Position numbers and translations under genes: made by a program. 64,000 nucleotides of DNA from Opitutaceae bacterium TAV5 (lineage in GTDB: Bacteria > Verrucomicrobiota > Verrucomicrobiia > Opitutales > Opitutaceae). Below, piece by piece: positions 33,236 to 41,523 of this stretch. The notes under the pieces are model-generated. The model made no database searches. It was not told where the DNA came from and saw only the letters and a list, made by a program, of their open reading frames with translations. The stretch is taken from contig CP007053.1 of NCBI GenBank assembly GCA_000242935.3, forward strand, positions 2,713,001-2,777,000, in the 5' to 3' direction. The stretch's first letter is position 1. Each line of letters starts with the position of its first letter.

Positions 33236-33340
33236 GCCAATGAGCGCGGAGCTGGATCCTCCATTGACGACGTTCGACATCCATTTGCCCGACCCGATCA
33301 AGCGCGGTTCGTGCGTGTCGTTGCGAGCACCGTTGCAAGC
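33236..33340 (+). pseudogene. Decayed 3' end of a lacI-type regulator
   Basis: Encodes MSAELDPPLTTFDIHLPD then IKRGSCVSLR, the same residues as the C-terminus of the intact LacI regulator at 46446-47594. A 96-base (32-codon) in-frame deletion removes the stretch between two similar short sequences (TGCCGGATCT and TGCCCGACCT in the intact gene). The stop TAA has become CAA. Differences in the first 55 bases are all at synonymous sites, so it descends from a once-functional paralogue rather than a recent copy. Nothing upstream of MSAELD is conserved. Confidence 0.8.
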
Positions 33341-33487
33341 AGGGTCGGGGGGGCGGTCAGTGTACGTGAGTCCACCTTGGGTCATGGAAGCACACACATG
33401 AGCGTGCCGTGGTTTTTGTCGCAACATGGAAACCGGTGGGCCGGAAAACCGGAATGACGGAGCGCAAGCGGATATCCGGCAATGTGT

Positions 33488-34777
33488 TCAGGGAGTAACC
33501 AAGCGGCCGGAGAGGAGGAGGTCGGAGAGGGTCAGGACATTGCGCGCGTAGTCGGGATCGGCGGCGAGGAGGGCGGCGATCTTGTCGCCTTTTTTCAGGA
33601 TACGGGCCTTGTCGGGAGCGGCGGCCAGGAGTTCGATTTTTACGCGATGGCGGCCGGGAGAGAGCGTCTCCGGATAAAACCAGGGGCGCACCCGATAGCG
33701 GCGAGGCTGGCAGAACGAGTCAAAAAGCGTGACGTCGCGGGGCGGCCGGTCGTCGACGGTGACGCGAAAGCTGCCCGCGTCCGGGCCCTTGAGCGAGGCA
33801 AGGCCGAAGGCGCTTCCCTCAAACTCGAACGAAAGCACGTCGCCGGGCCGGGTGATCTGCCAGGTGGGACGGCGCAGGTTTTCGGGGATCGCGGCGAAGC
33901 GATGGTCGGAATCCGGGAGCCGGACTGCAGGGGAGCCGGTAACCATTTTAAGGATACGTTCGGCCGGGACCAGGCGGGCGTCGGCCCAGTTGTCTGGATG
34001 AAGCGGAGGGGGAAGGGAGCGGCTTGCAGAAGCGTCCTTGCCGGCGCTGGCGGAGGCGAGGCCGGGCAAGCTGCGGGCGACGGCTTCGGTATAGATCCTG
34101 TGACCGGCGGCGGTCGGATGAACGTTGTCGCCGGTGAAGGATTTCGGATCATCGGGTGGTCCGCGGAAAACAAGGCTGCCGTTTTCGAGACGGCGCAGGA
34201 TTTCGACGCCGAACTGGAGCGAGGGAATACCGTAGTGGCTGGCGACATTTTCCATGGCGCGGGCGGACGACGGGTAGCGTCCTGCCTTCATGTCGGCCAG
34301 GCCGGCGGACGACAGGGTGTAGACGAACCAGATGTCGAGATCGGGCAGGGCGAGGCGGGCTTGTTGGACAATGCCTTCCATGGTCCGTTCGATCTGCGAG
34401 GCGGGTTTCCCGAGATCGTTGACCGCAAACTCCACGAAGAGAAGGTCGGGTTGGTGAACGAGAACGTTTTCGTGCAGGCGGGCGGCTCCGAAGTCGGAGC
34501 CGGTGCCGGGAAGGGCGGCCTGGATTTCGGTGAACCGGGTGTCGGGAAAAGTTTTTCGAAGGACTTCCAGCGTGCCGACGCGCCAGCCATTGGCGGCCGT
34601 GATGCTGCCGCCGAGGAAGGCGACGCGGAGTTCCGCCTTGTTGCCGGCGTTGGCCTTGGCAAGGAAAACGGGAAGCCCGTCGCGCGGATTGAGTTCGGTG
34701 AGTGTGGCGGGAACGCCGGAGGCAAGGCGTGCGCACAGGACGGGAAGGACAAGCGCGAGGAAAGGGCGGAGTTTCAT
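33488..34777 (-). CDS. Exported SGNH/GDSL hydrolase
   Basis: 429-aa exported esterase-like protein; signal peptide MKLRPFLALVLPVLCARLASG. SGNH blocks: FLGGSITAANGWR (nucleophile Ser), GTGSDFGAARLHE (Gly), VEFAVNDLGKP (Asn) and DNVHPTAAGHRIY (Asp/His). A C-terminal beta domain follows (about residues 290-429). Probably a carbohydrate esterase removing acyl groups from glycans in the periplasm or outside. ATG 34777 begins the signal peptide. Last gene of the module C operon; an operator-like palindrome lies 56 bases upstream. Confidence 0.8.
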   Translation of the reverse strand: MKLRPFLALVLPVLCARLASGVPATLTELNPRDGLPVFLAKANAGNKAELRVAFLGGSITAANGWRVGTLEVLRKTFPDTRFTEIQAALPGTGSDFGAARLHENVLVHQPDLLFVEFAVNDLGKPASQIERTMEGIVQQARLALPDLDIWFVYTLSSAGLADMKAGRYPSSARAMENVASHYGIPSLQFGVEILRRLENGSLVFRGPPDDPKSFTGDNVHPTAAGHRIYTEAVARSLPGLASASAGKDASASRSLPPPLHPDNWADARLVPAERILKMVTGSPAVRLPDSDHRFAAIPENLRRPTWQITRPGDVLSFEFEGSAFGLASLKGPDAGSFRVTVDDRPPRDVTLFDSFCQPRRYRVRPWFYPETLSPGRHRVKIELLAAAPDKARILKKGDKIAALLAADPDYARNVLTLSDLLLSGRLVTP

Positions 34778-34832
34778 GATGCGGATCTTCGGGATATGCC
34801 ACCGCGGCCGGTGAGCGGCACGGAGATGTTTG

Positions 34833-34846
34833 GTGAATGCGTTCAC
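34833..34846. promoter_or_regulatory. Candidate LacI-family operator upstream of the SGNH gene
   Basis: GTGAAT-GC-GTTCAC, a 14-base palindrome with one mismatch, in the 84-base gap between the FAD oxidoreductase stop and the SGNH ATG. It shares TGAANNCGTTCA with the three module A sites. It may give the SGNH gene a separate regulated promoter. Confidence 0.5.
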
Positions 34847-34861
34847 TGGCGGGAGGACGTT

Positions 34862-36202
34862 TTACGGGGATTCCCGGCATGTCGCCTCTCCGGAGGGGGG
34901 AGCAGGAGTATCCGGAACGATGGCACCGTGGGCGCGGAGGAGCGCGCGGATTTCAGTCAGGGGAATAGCGCGGATGTCACGGTTGCGGGTGGCGGCGAGC
35001 GCGGCGGCGGCTCCGGCGACCTGGCCGGTGGCCATGGCCGTGGCCTGCACGCGGAGGGCGGAATTGGCCTCGCGGTCGCTGCCGATGATGCGCCCCGCGA
35101 CGATCAGGCGGCGGCTGCCGGAGGGAAGCTGGGCGCGCAGCGGAACCGTGGGCACGGCGCCCGCTTCGAGCGGGCGGGTGTGGACTCCGCCGCCGGCGCT
35201 GTTGTGCAGGTCGATGGGGAAATAGCTGTGGCAGAGACTGTCCTCCCACGCGCATCCCGATGCGTATTCATGACCGGATACGCGGTGCTCCGCATCGATG
35301 GTGACCGTTTCACGAATGCCGCATTCGGAACTCATGTGTTCGACCGTGAAGTTCTCCAGCCCGGGCTGCGCGCGCAGGAAAAGGATGATGCGCAGAAGCG
35401 TTTCGCGCGCCGCCAGCTCGGCTCCCGTTTTGCCCTCGCTGGTGGCGGCGTCGATGCCGGTGACGTGCATGGTGTTGGCGCCGCGGTTCCGGAGAAACTG
35501 CGTGACGGGAGTTGTCGCCGGGTAAAAATCGGAGCGCAGCAGGGTCCCGGCAGCCACGGCCGAGGCAAAGGCGGCCTCGAGAGCGGGATAGTCGAGGCGG
35601 GCGGGATCGTAACCTCCGGCATGGAGGGAGAGCGTTCCCGGCTGGAGTTCCGGGTTGCGACGAAGCCGGTGGCCGGCGAGGGCAACCGCATTGGCGTCCC
35701 CGGTGCAGTCAACGAGCACTCCGGCGCGAAGCGTTTTCAGACCGTCTTTCTGGCACAGGCGAATAATCCAGAAGGCGTGACGTTCGTCGTAGTCTGCTGC
35801 GGCGAGCATGGTGTGGAGCCGGAGTGCGGCTCCGGACCGGGTGACAAGGCGGTCGGCGAGCGCGGCATAGACGGGGATGTTGACCCGCAGGGCCAGTTCC
35901 CAATGCCGGAGGTTTTTCCAGTCGGAGAAATCGGGCAAGGGCTGTCCACACATGCGAAGGGCTTCCGTGGCGAGTTCCCATCCGATGCCGGCGATGATCT
36001 GGCGACCGCGGGCGTAAAAGAGACCGGGGCTCGCCACGCCGGCAAGGGTGGTCGCGCCGCCAAGGATGCCCGATTTCTCGACGAGCAGGACGCGGGCTCC
36101 GGCCCGCGCGGCCTGGGTGGCCGCGACCAGGCCCGCCGGGCCCCCGCCGATCACCACAACATCCAGGAATGGGAAAGGAGAGGTCTCACAGGCAGATTTC
36201 AT
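34862..36202 (-). CDS. FAD-dependent oxidoreductase
   Basis: 446-aa flavoprotein. The N-terminal dinucleotide-binding motif is DVVVIGGGPAGLVAATQAAR followed by LLVEKSGILGGATT, as in the FAD_oxidored (PF12831-like) group. Further features are VLVDCTGDANAVALAGH and the C-terminal RRLIVAGRIIGSDREAN. No signal peptide. ATG 36202 overlaps the mannosidase stop as ATGA, fixing the start and suggesting coupled translation. The substrate is unknown; in this setting a sugar or its derivative is plausible. Confidence 0.85.
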   Translation of the reverse strand: MKSACETSPFPFLDVVVIGGGPAGLVAATQAARAGARVLLVEKSGILGGATTLAGVASPGLFYARGRQIIAGIGWELATEALRMCGQPLPDFSDWKNLRHWELALRVNIPVYAALADRLVTRSGAALRLHTMLAAADYDERHAFWIIRLCQKDGLKTLRAGVLVDCTGDANAVALAGHRLRRNPELQPGTLSLHAGGYDPARLDYPALEAAFASAVAAGTLLRSDFYPATTPVTQFLRNRGANTMHVTGIDAATSEGKTGAELAARETLLRIILFLRAQPGLENFTVEHMSSECGIRETVTIDAEHRVSGHEYASGCAWEDSLCHSYFPIDLHNSAGGGVHTRPLEAGAVPTVPLRAQLPSGSRRLIVAGRIIGSDREANSALRVQATAMATGQVAGAAAALAATRNRDIRAIPLTEIRALLRAHGAIVPDTPAPPSGEATCRESP

Positions 36203-38766
36203 GGGCGCCGACGGACGAGCAGGGTGACAATGCCGTGTCGGTGGAGTTTTACCGTGTGTCGGGTCTTGATGCGAGGGCGGCGCTGGCGGGCGATTGCGGG
36301 TGTGAGGGGTTTTTCGAGAAGGTTGGCCGGTGCGAGCGACACCGGTTCGTCGAAAGCAAGCGTGGCGCGTCCGGCGCGGCCGGCAGTCTCCTGGAGGCGG
36401 AGGACCCAGGCATTGGAAAGGTCTTCGGCAAGTTTCCATGCTGTCACGATGGCATTGCCCTCGAGCGTGAGGGGTAGCGTGGCGAGAGGAGGGGCGGCGT
36501 TGTTGTAGGCATAGCCTGCGACGGTGAGGTCATGCGGCGTGAGCGGAGAGGATGCGTAGGGAATGAGTGAATACTCGAAATGGTGATGGCCGGTGTCGCG
36601 CTGGCCGTCGATGTCCCAGAATTCGTAATTGCCGGCTTCGACGGCGCAGAAGCTCCATTCGGGTGAACGGAGGAGCGAGAGATCGAAGCGACCGGGAAGC
36701 CAGCGCCAGCAGGGAAGTCCCTTGTTGAGGAGCGCGACACCGGCGGTGTCCGTAACCGGACGGTGCACCCAGTGGAGAGCGGGATACTCCATGGTGTGGG
36801 CGCGCCATTGGCTGTAATCGAGTTTTTGCGGATCGTAGCGGCGTTCGACAAAACCGTAGGGAATTTCGTAATACGCGGTGTCGGAGGGACTGTTGACGGG
36901 GAAAATGACGCGGAGACGGCGGCTGGCGGTGTCCCAGTCGACTTCGGTGGCGAAATCGAGACGGCGTCCGTCGGCGGAGGGAGCGACGGTGACCGTCCAT
37001 GCGAGGGTTTTGACTTTCGGGTCGCCGCCGGTGTAGCGGCCGTGCCAGCGGATGGCGGCGGCTGATTGGGGTTTGGTGTTCAGGGTTCGGGGCTTGGCGT
37101 TGAGAGCCGTTGAGAGGACTTCGACCCGGGTATGGAAGCGGCCGAGGGGGACGCGGGAGACGTCGCGTTCGATGCTGGCGAAGGGGGGAATGCGTTGCGA
37201 CCAGGCGTCGCCGAAATCGGCTTCGAGCAACAGTTCGCCGATGCGAAGGGGACGGTCGGCACGCGTGAAGCCGGGGATTTTTCCGAAGAGATCGGTTTTC
37301 GGAGAGGCGGCGTGGCGGATGTCGAGGATGCCGTGAAGGTCGCAGGTGAGGGTGAAATCGCCGAGGCGGTGAGTCGCAGGAAAGGTGATGGGGGGAGGGA
37401 GAAATGCGGCGGATTCCCGAAGCGGGCGGGACGCCCGCGCCACGCCGGAATCACGGGCTGGAAGCCCGTGCCACGCCGGAATCCCGGGCAGGATGCCCGT
37501 GCCACGGGGAGGCCGCGTCACGTCGAGACTGTCGGCGATCGACTCGGCTTCGTCGAGCATCTGCATGAGTTCGTCGTAGGCGGCGTCGATGTGCGTGCCG
37601 GTGATGGCGTCGTGAAACTGGTTAAAACAGACCTTGCGCCATGCGTCTCGCAGGGCGGCGAGTCGAAGCCGGAGATCGGTGGCAGGTACCGGGTCGTTGC
37701 GTCGCCACACGTCGGCGGCAAGCGCGGATTCGGCCTGGATGAGTTTATAGGCGACGGCACGGGTGCGCTGCTTGGTGCGGATGCGTGTGACCGCACAACC
37801 GGGGGAGGCGGGGGCGAGTTCGATGGTCGGTTTTTTCCAGGAACCGGAGGCGACGGTTTTTTGCAGCTCGGGGAGGTAACGCCGGTAGATGTCGGCAACG
37901 TTGGCGATGCGGAGACGGGCGCGGCGGCGTGCGGAGTGTCTGCGGTTCCAGGTGGTGATGAAGGTCTGGAGCGTGGCGTCGGGGAGGTTCTCTTCGGTGA
38001 GGATGTAAACGACGGCCCACTCGCCTTTGTGCGCAATGGCTTCGTCGATGAAAGCCTCGATCTGCGCGTGATCGAAGGAGTCGATCAATGTCATTCCCAT
38101 TCCATTACAGTCGGGGCAGGTTCCGTTTTTTGAGGTTTTTTTCGTGCCGTGGCATGCCGGGCAGGGTCGGTGTTTTTCTACAAAAGCGGGGCGGAATTTG
38201 GGATATTGGTCGAGACAGGGGAGTTGCGTGCCGTCGATGCCCGTCCAGACGGGGTCGGGGCATTTGTTGTAGGTCGTGGCGATCGCGACCTCGGCTCCGA
38301 CACCCTTGAGGATCTGCGGATAGTTGGCGCTGTTGCCGAAGGCATCTTCCATCCAGGCCATTTTGAGCGCGAGGTGACCTTCGTCCGGGTCCGTGTCGTC
38401 ATCGAGGAGTTCGCGGTAAATGTCCTGCGCGACGAGGAAATTACGGACCAGGCCTTCGGCGGAGGGGAGGTTGGTGTCCTGCACGGTTTCGCCGGCGAGC
38501 ATGAGGTCGAGGAGGCCACGTCTGGCGTGGGTGCGAAGGCTGTCGAGGCGTTCGGGGTGACGTTCGAGGTATTTGCGCCAGATGGCCGTTTGACCATCGC
38601 TGAAGGGGTAACCTTTTTCGGCAAGCGGGAGCCAGCGTTCGATGCAGAGTTCCTCGATTTCGTAGTAGCTACGGATCGTGACACCGTGTTTCGTGGCCGG
38701 ACGATCAAAGGCGCGGCGCCAGGTCAGGTCGAAGTGGTTGTGAGGGATGACGAGGATGTCTTTCAT
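36199..38766 (-). CDS. GH38-like alpha-mannosidase with zinc-knuckle insertion
   Basis: 855-aa protein with the GH38 catalytic layout: PHNHFDLTW (metal His/Asp near 9-13), nucleophile Asp in AWMEDAFGNSA (about 141) and NQFHDAITGTH (metal His about 385). No signal peptide, so probably cytoplasmic, acting on imported oligosaccharides. Two oddities are visible. A CPACHG...CPDCNG pair (Cys202, 205, 217, 220) forms a DnaJ-type zinc-binding half-motif. Residues about 421-451 are encoded by REP-like hairpins (37422-37502) inserted in frame. The gap to the SSS gene is 71 bases, and the 3' end overlaps the next gene by ATGA. Confidence 0.85.
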   Translation of the reverse strand: MKDILVIPHNHFDLTWRRAFDRPATKHGVTIRSYYEIEELCIERWLPLAEKGYPFSDGQTAIWRKYLERHPERLDSLRTHARRGLLDLMLAGETVQDTNLPSAEGLVRNFLVAQDIYRELLDDDTDPDEGHLALKMAWMEDAFGNSANYPQILKGVGAEVAIATTYNKCPDPVWTGIDGTQLPCLDQYPKFRPAFVEKHRPCPACHGTKKTSKNGTCPDCNGMGMTLIDSFDHAQIEAFIDEAIAHKGEWAVVYILTEENLPDATLQTFITTWNRRHSARRRARLRIANVADIYRRYLPELQKTVASGSWKKPTIELAPASPGCAVTRIRTKQRTRAVAYKLIQAESALAADVWRRNDPVPATDLRLRLAALRDAWRKVCFNQFHDAITGTHIDAAYDELMQMLDEAESIADSLDVTRPPRGTGILPGIPAWHGLPARDSGVARASRPLRESAAFLPPPITFPATHRLGDFTLTCDLHGILDIRHAASPKTDLFGKIPGFTRADRPLRIGELLLEADFGDAWSQRIPPFASIERDVSRVPLGRFHTRVEVLSTALNAKPRTLNTKPQSAAAIRWHGRYTGGDPKVKTLAWTVTVAPSADGRRLDFATEVDWDTASRRLRVIFPVNSPSDTAYYEIPYGFVERRYDPQKLDYSQWRAHTMEYPALHWVHRPVTDTAGVALLNKGLPCWRWLPGRFDLSLLRSPEWSFCAVEAGNYEFWDIDGQRDTGHHHFEYSLIPYASSPLTPHDLTVAGYAYNNAAPPLATLPLTLEGNAIVTAWKLAEDLSNAWVLRLQETAGRAGRATLAFDEPVSLAPANLLEKPLTPAIARQRRPRIKTRHTVKLHRHGIVTLLVRRRP
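37422..37502. repeat. REP-like hairpins lying in frame inside the GH38 gene
   Basis: Three palindromes: GCGGGCGGGACGCCCGC (37422-37438), CACGGGC-TGGAA-GCCCGTG (37452-37470) and a CCCGGGC-AGGAT-GCCCGTG relative (about 37483-37502). They are separated by CCACGCCGGAATC linkers. They belong to the same family as 3363-3425 and 47634-47896. The reading frame stays open, adding about 30 residues rich in Arg, Gly and Pro. Confidence 0.75.
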
Positions 38767-38837
38767 GGAAACGCTGAAAACTGGAATCCGGACTTCGGCG
38801 TGTGTGGATTGTCGAGTGGTTTTGAGATTGTCCGGTT

Positions 38838-40832
38838 TCAGCTTTCAGCTTTTCCGGTTCCGGTTTTTTCCGGCTCATGGACCTGGCCGTCGTCTGCGAT
38901 GTCGCGTTGTTTTTCCCGTAGGAGGCGAAGGAGGGCGGCGAGGTCTTTGAAGCCGCCCCAGAGGAACCAGATGATGGTGCCGGTGCCGACGACGGCGCTG
39001 AGGAGGATGACGAAAAGCCAGTAGTTGGCCCAGGTGGTTTTGCTGAGTCCAATGGTGAGACCGAGGACCGTGCCGACGATGAAAATGAGGGTCCACATGG
39101 CAGTCCAGCCGAGCTTGAAAAAGTAGATGGCTTTGTCGCCGCGGGTGAAGTTGCTGGTGAAGCCGAGCAGACGTTTCCAGGCGGGCAGGTTGTGGAGTTG
39201 CGGGGCGGCTTCCTCGCCGGCAAGGGCGTATGGGCCACGATGCAACATGCGTTCGAGGTTGAAGGGTTCCTTGCAGGTCGCGAGCGAGACAACGATGTAG
39301 CCGATGATGCTGGTGGTGTAGGCAATCATGGCGAGCCAGGCACCGTTGACGGGGAATTTGGGTGCGAGGGAAACAAGTGTGGGGATGTGCGGCCAGGCGG
39401 ATTGCAGGGAGATGCCAATGACAGCGACGGCGCAGCCTGCGATCATGGCCGTCCAGGCTCCGGCCGTCGTTCCGCGTTTCCAGTAAAGGCCGCCGACGAT
39501 GGCCGCTCCGGAACCACCGAGGTAGATGGTGCCGGTGAGCAGGAAATACATGAGGATGTAGTCGCGAAGGGGGAACCAGGAACTCCAGCAAAAGGCAAAG
39601 AGGGCGACAAATATGATGGAGCTGCGCAGGAGCCGGATGTGGGCGCGAGGGGAGAGCGGGGGCTTGTTTTTGCGGAAGGGGAGGACGACATCCTGCACGA
39701 AGATCGATCCCCAGGAGTGGAGGCAGGAGTCGTCGGTGGAAACGGAGGACATGGCCATGGCGGCGGCAAGGAGGCCGACCACGCCGACCGGGAGGAGAGA
39801 GACGAGCGTGATAGGCACGGTCATCTGTTTGGCGATTTGCGGCTCGGAAATGGCGCCGATGGTGGCGGTAGCGGTTTCCTTGATACTGTCGTAGCCGGTG
39901 TGGTGCATGACCACATAGGCCCCGATGGGCAGAATCATCAGGAGCAGGTAGGTCACGCCGTTGCGCCACTCGGCGAGGACACGCGCCATCTTGGCCTCGT
40001 GAGGAGTGCGGGCGGCGGCGTTGTAGCCCTGCGCGGCCTGCCAGCCGAGGCAGTTGTAAACAGCCTTGAAGATGAAGATGGCAAAAAACCAGAAGTTGAA
40101 ATCGCTGATTTTTTGCTGGTCGAAGGGATCGAGCAATGACTTGCCGGGCGGTGTGTCGGAGAGGGCTTCGACCGTGTGGCCCCATCCGACTTTCCAGAAA
40201 ATGGCTACGAGCAGAATGAAGAAGACGATGTTCATGAACTGCGCCTGAAAAAAGTCGGTGACCATGACGGCAACCATCCCGCCAAAAAACACGAGCGCGA
40301 GGGCGAGGCTGATGAACACGCTCATGATGAGCATGAGGGTACGGATTTCGAGGCCGGCGATGGCGACGGTTTCGGGGAGCCCGCAGAAGTGGATGAAAAA
40401 ATTGGCGACGATACCGGGGAAGACGCCGTAGTTTAAAATTCCCGACACCCAGCCCATGATGCCGGCGAGGATACGGAAGTTTTTGGAATACCGGATTTCA
40501 AAAAACTGGGCCATGGTGAGGACGCGGGTTTCGCGGTACCGGTAGGCGACCCAGCCGCTCATGGCCACGATCATGGCCACGGGGGCGAGCATCTTGCCCC
40601 ACCAGAAGGCGGCGAAGCCGGCCTGGTAAAATTTTTCGAAGTTGGCGATGAGGCTGGCGACGCCGAAGGAGGCCATGCCTTCGGAGAGCGTGAGCAGGTA
40701 ACGTCCGGCGCTACGGTTGGCGGCGAGAAAATCGGAAACACTTTTGGTGTAGCTTCGTATCCAGATGGCAATGGCGGCCAGGGCGATGAGGGAGGCGGCG
40801 AGGATGCCCCAGTCGAGGAGGGAAAGATTCAT
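38838..40832 (-). CDS. Sodium:solute symporter (SSS family)
   Basis: 664-aa inner-membrane transporter with 13 or more hydrophobic helices. N-terminal MNLSLLDWGILAASLIALAA, then KSVSDFLAANRSAGRY (typical SSS loop after helix 1) and LSEGMASFGVASLIANFEKF. Later GWQAAQGYNAAARTPHEAKM and AMAMSSVSTDDSCLHSWGSI carry the Na+-site Ser/Thr region. Probably couples sodium to uptake of a sugar or sugar acid freed by module C enzymes. It is 19 bases after the pseudopilin gene. Confidence 0.9.
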   Translation of the reverse strand: MNLSLLDWGILAASLIALAAIAIWIRSYTKSVSDFLAANRSAGRYLLTLSEGMASFGVASLIANFEKFYQAGFAAFWWGKMLAPVAMIVAMSGWVAYRYRETRVLTMAQFFEIRYSKNFRILAGIMGWVSGILNYGVFPGIVANFFIHFCGLPETVAIAGLEIRTLMLIMSVFISLALALVFFGGMVAVMVTDFFQAQFMNIVFFILLVAIFWKVGWGHTVEALSDTPPGKSLLDPFDQQKISDFNFWFFAIFIFKAVYNCLGWQAAQGYNAAARTPHEAKMARVLAEWRNGVTYLLLMILPIGAYVVMHHTGYDSIKETATATIGAISEPQIAKQMTVPITLVSLLPVGVVGLLAAAMAMSSVSTDDSCLHSWGSIFVQDVVLPFRKNKPPLSPRAHIRLLRSSIIFVALFAFCWSSWFPLRDYILMYFLLTGTIYLGGSGAAIVGGLYWKRGTTAGAWTAMIAGCAVAVIGISLQSAWPHIPTLVSLAPKFPVNGAWLAMIAYTTSIIGYIVVSLATCKEPFNLERMLHRGPYALAGEEAAPQLHNLPAWKRLLGFTSNFTRGDKAIYFFKLGWTAMWTLIFIVGTVLGLTIGLSKTTWANYWLFVILLSAVVGTGTIIWFLWGGFKDLAALLRLLREKQRDIADDGQVHEPEKTGTGKAES

Positions 40833-40851
40833 GCGGGGATGGGGGGAGGGC

Positions 40852-41523
40852 CTACAGCCATGAGCCGCCGATCCAGAACAGTGAGTCGTAAATATTGGCG
40901 GGCACCTCTATCTCCTTGTCGTATTTCAGTGTTGCTACGTGGCCATCGAAAAAGAGCGCATTTGTTTTGTTGTTATGGCGCCAGTTGATTTTGTTGGTGT
41001 TTGGGCTCAGATCAGAACCGTTGCACACTTCGCCAAACCACATTGTTTTCGAGGGAGCGGTGAGTTTGGAGACCGGTATGCCCGAAGTCGCGTTTTTCCC
41101 CGGAGGGAAAGGGCTTCTGAGGCCGTGATAGTTGGGAGCGTAGGAACGCAAATTGGTGAAAGGGTCTTTATAAACCGAGGGACATTCAAAGATGGTGTTC
41201 TTGCAGCGTGTCGGCGGATTGCCCCACGGGTTTGGATCGCTGTCCCACTTGATGTTTGAGCCTGAGTAAGGCCAGAGTTGCTTGTAAAATGCGAATCGTT
41301 TGTCCGGCGCGTAACCCTTGTTGTCCTCTGTGTATAATTGCGCACAGACGCCGAGCTGGCGGAGGTTGGAAACACATTGAGCGGAGCGGGCGGCGTCCCG
41401 GACTTTGCCGACGGTGGGAATAATGATGGCTGCGAGTATGCCAATGATGGCGATGACGGTGAGCAGTTCAACGAGCGTAAACGCGGCGGGGGTGTTGTGT
41501 GTGGCGACGGGGCGGGTTTTCAT
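40852..41523 (-). CDS. Prepilin-like (type II pseudopilin) protein, module C
   Basis: 223-aa protein: short leader [13 protein letters not shown], then [19 protein letters not shown] with Glu at +5 and Ala at -1. The variable domain contains [13 protein letters not shown]. The C-terminal [20 protein letters not shown] is the classic H...DG(H) motif of DUF1559-type prepilin proteins. ATG 41523 overlaps the stop of the 1206-aa gene (ATGA), fixing the start. Function unknown. Confidence 0.85.
   Translation of the reverse strand: MKTRPVATHNTPAAFTLVELLTVIAIIGILAAIIIPTVGKVRDAARSAQCVSNLRQLGVCAQLYTEDNKGYAPDKRFAFYKQLWPYSGSNIKWDSDPNPWGNPPTRCKNTIFECPSVYKDPFTNLRSYAPNYHGLRSPFPPGKNATSGIPVSKLTAPSKTMWFGEVCNGSDLSPNTNKINWRHNNKTNALFFDGHVATLKYDKEIEVPANIYDSLFWIGGSWL

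Noticed and set aside
33482-36508. A 1008-codon open frame on the plus strand
   Set aside because: It is antisense to the SGNH and FAD oxidoreductase genes, which have clear family motifs. Long antisense frames are expected in GC-rich DNA with strong third-position bias, and the translation has no recognisable domain.
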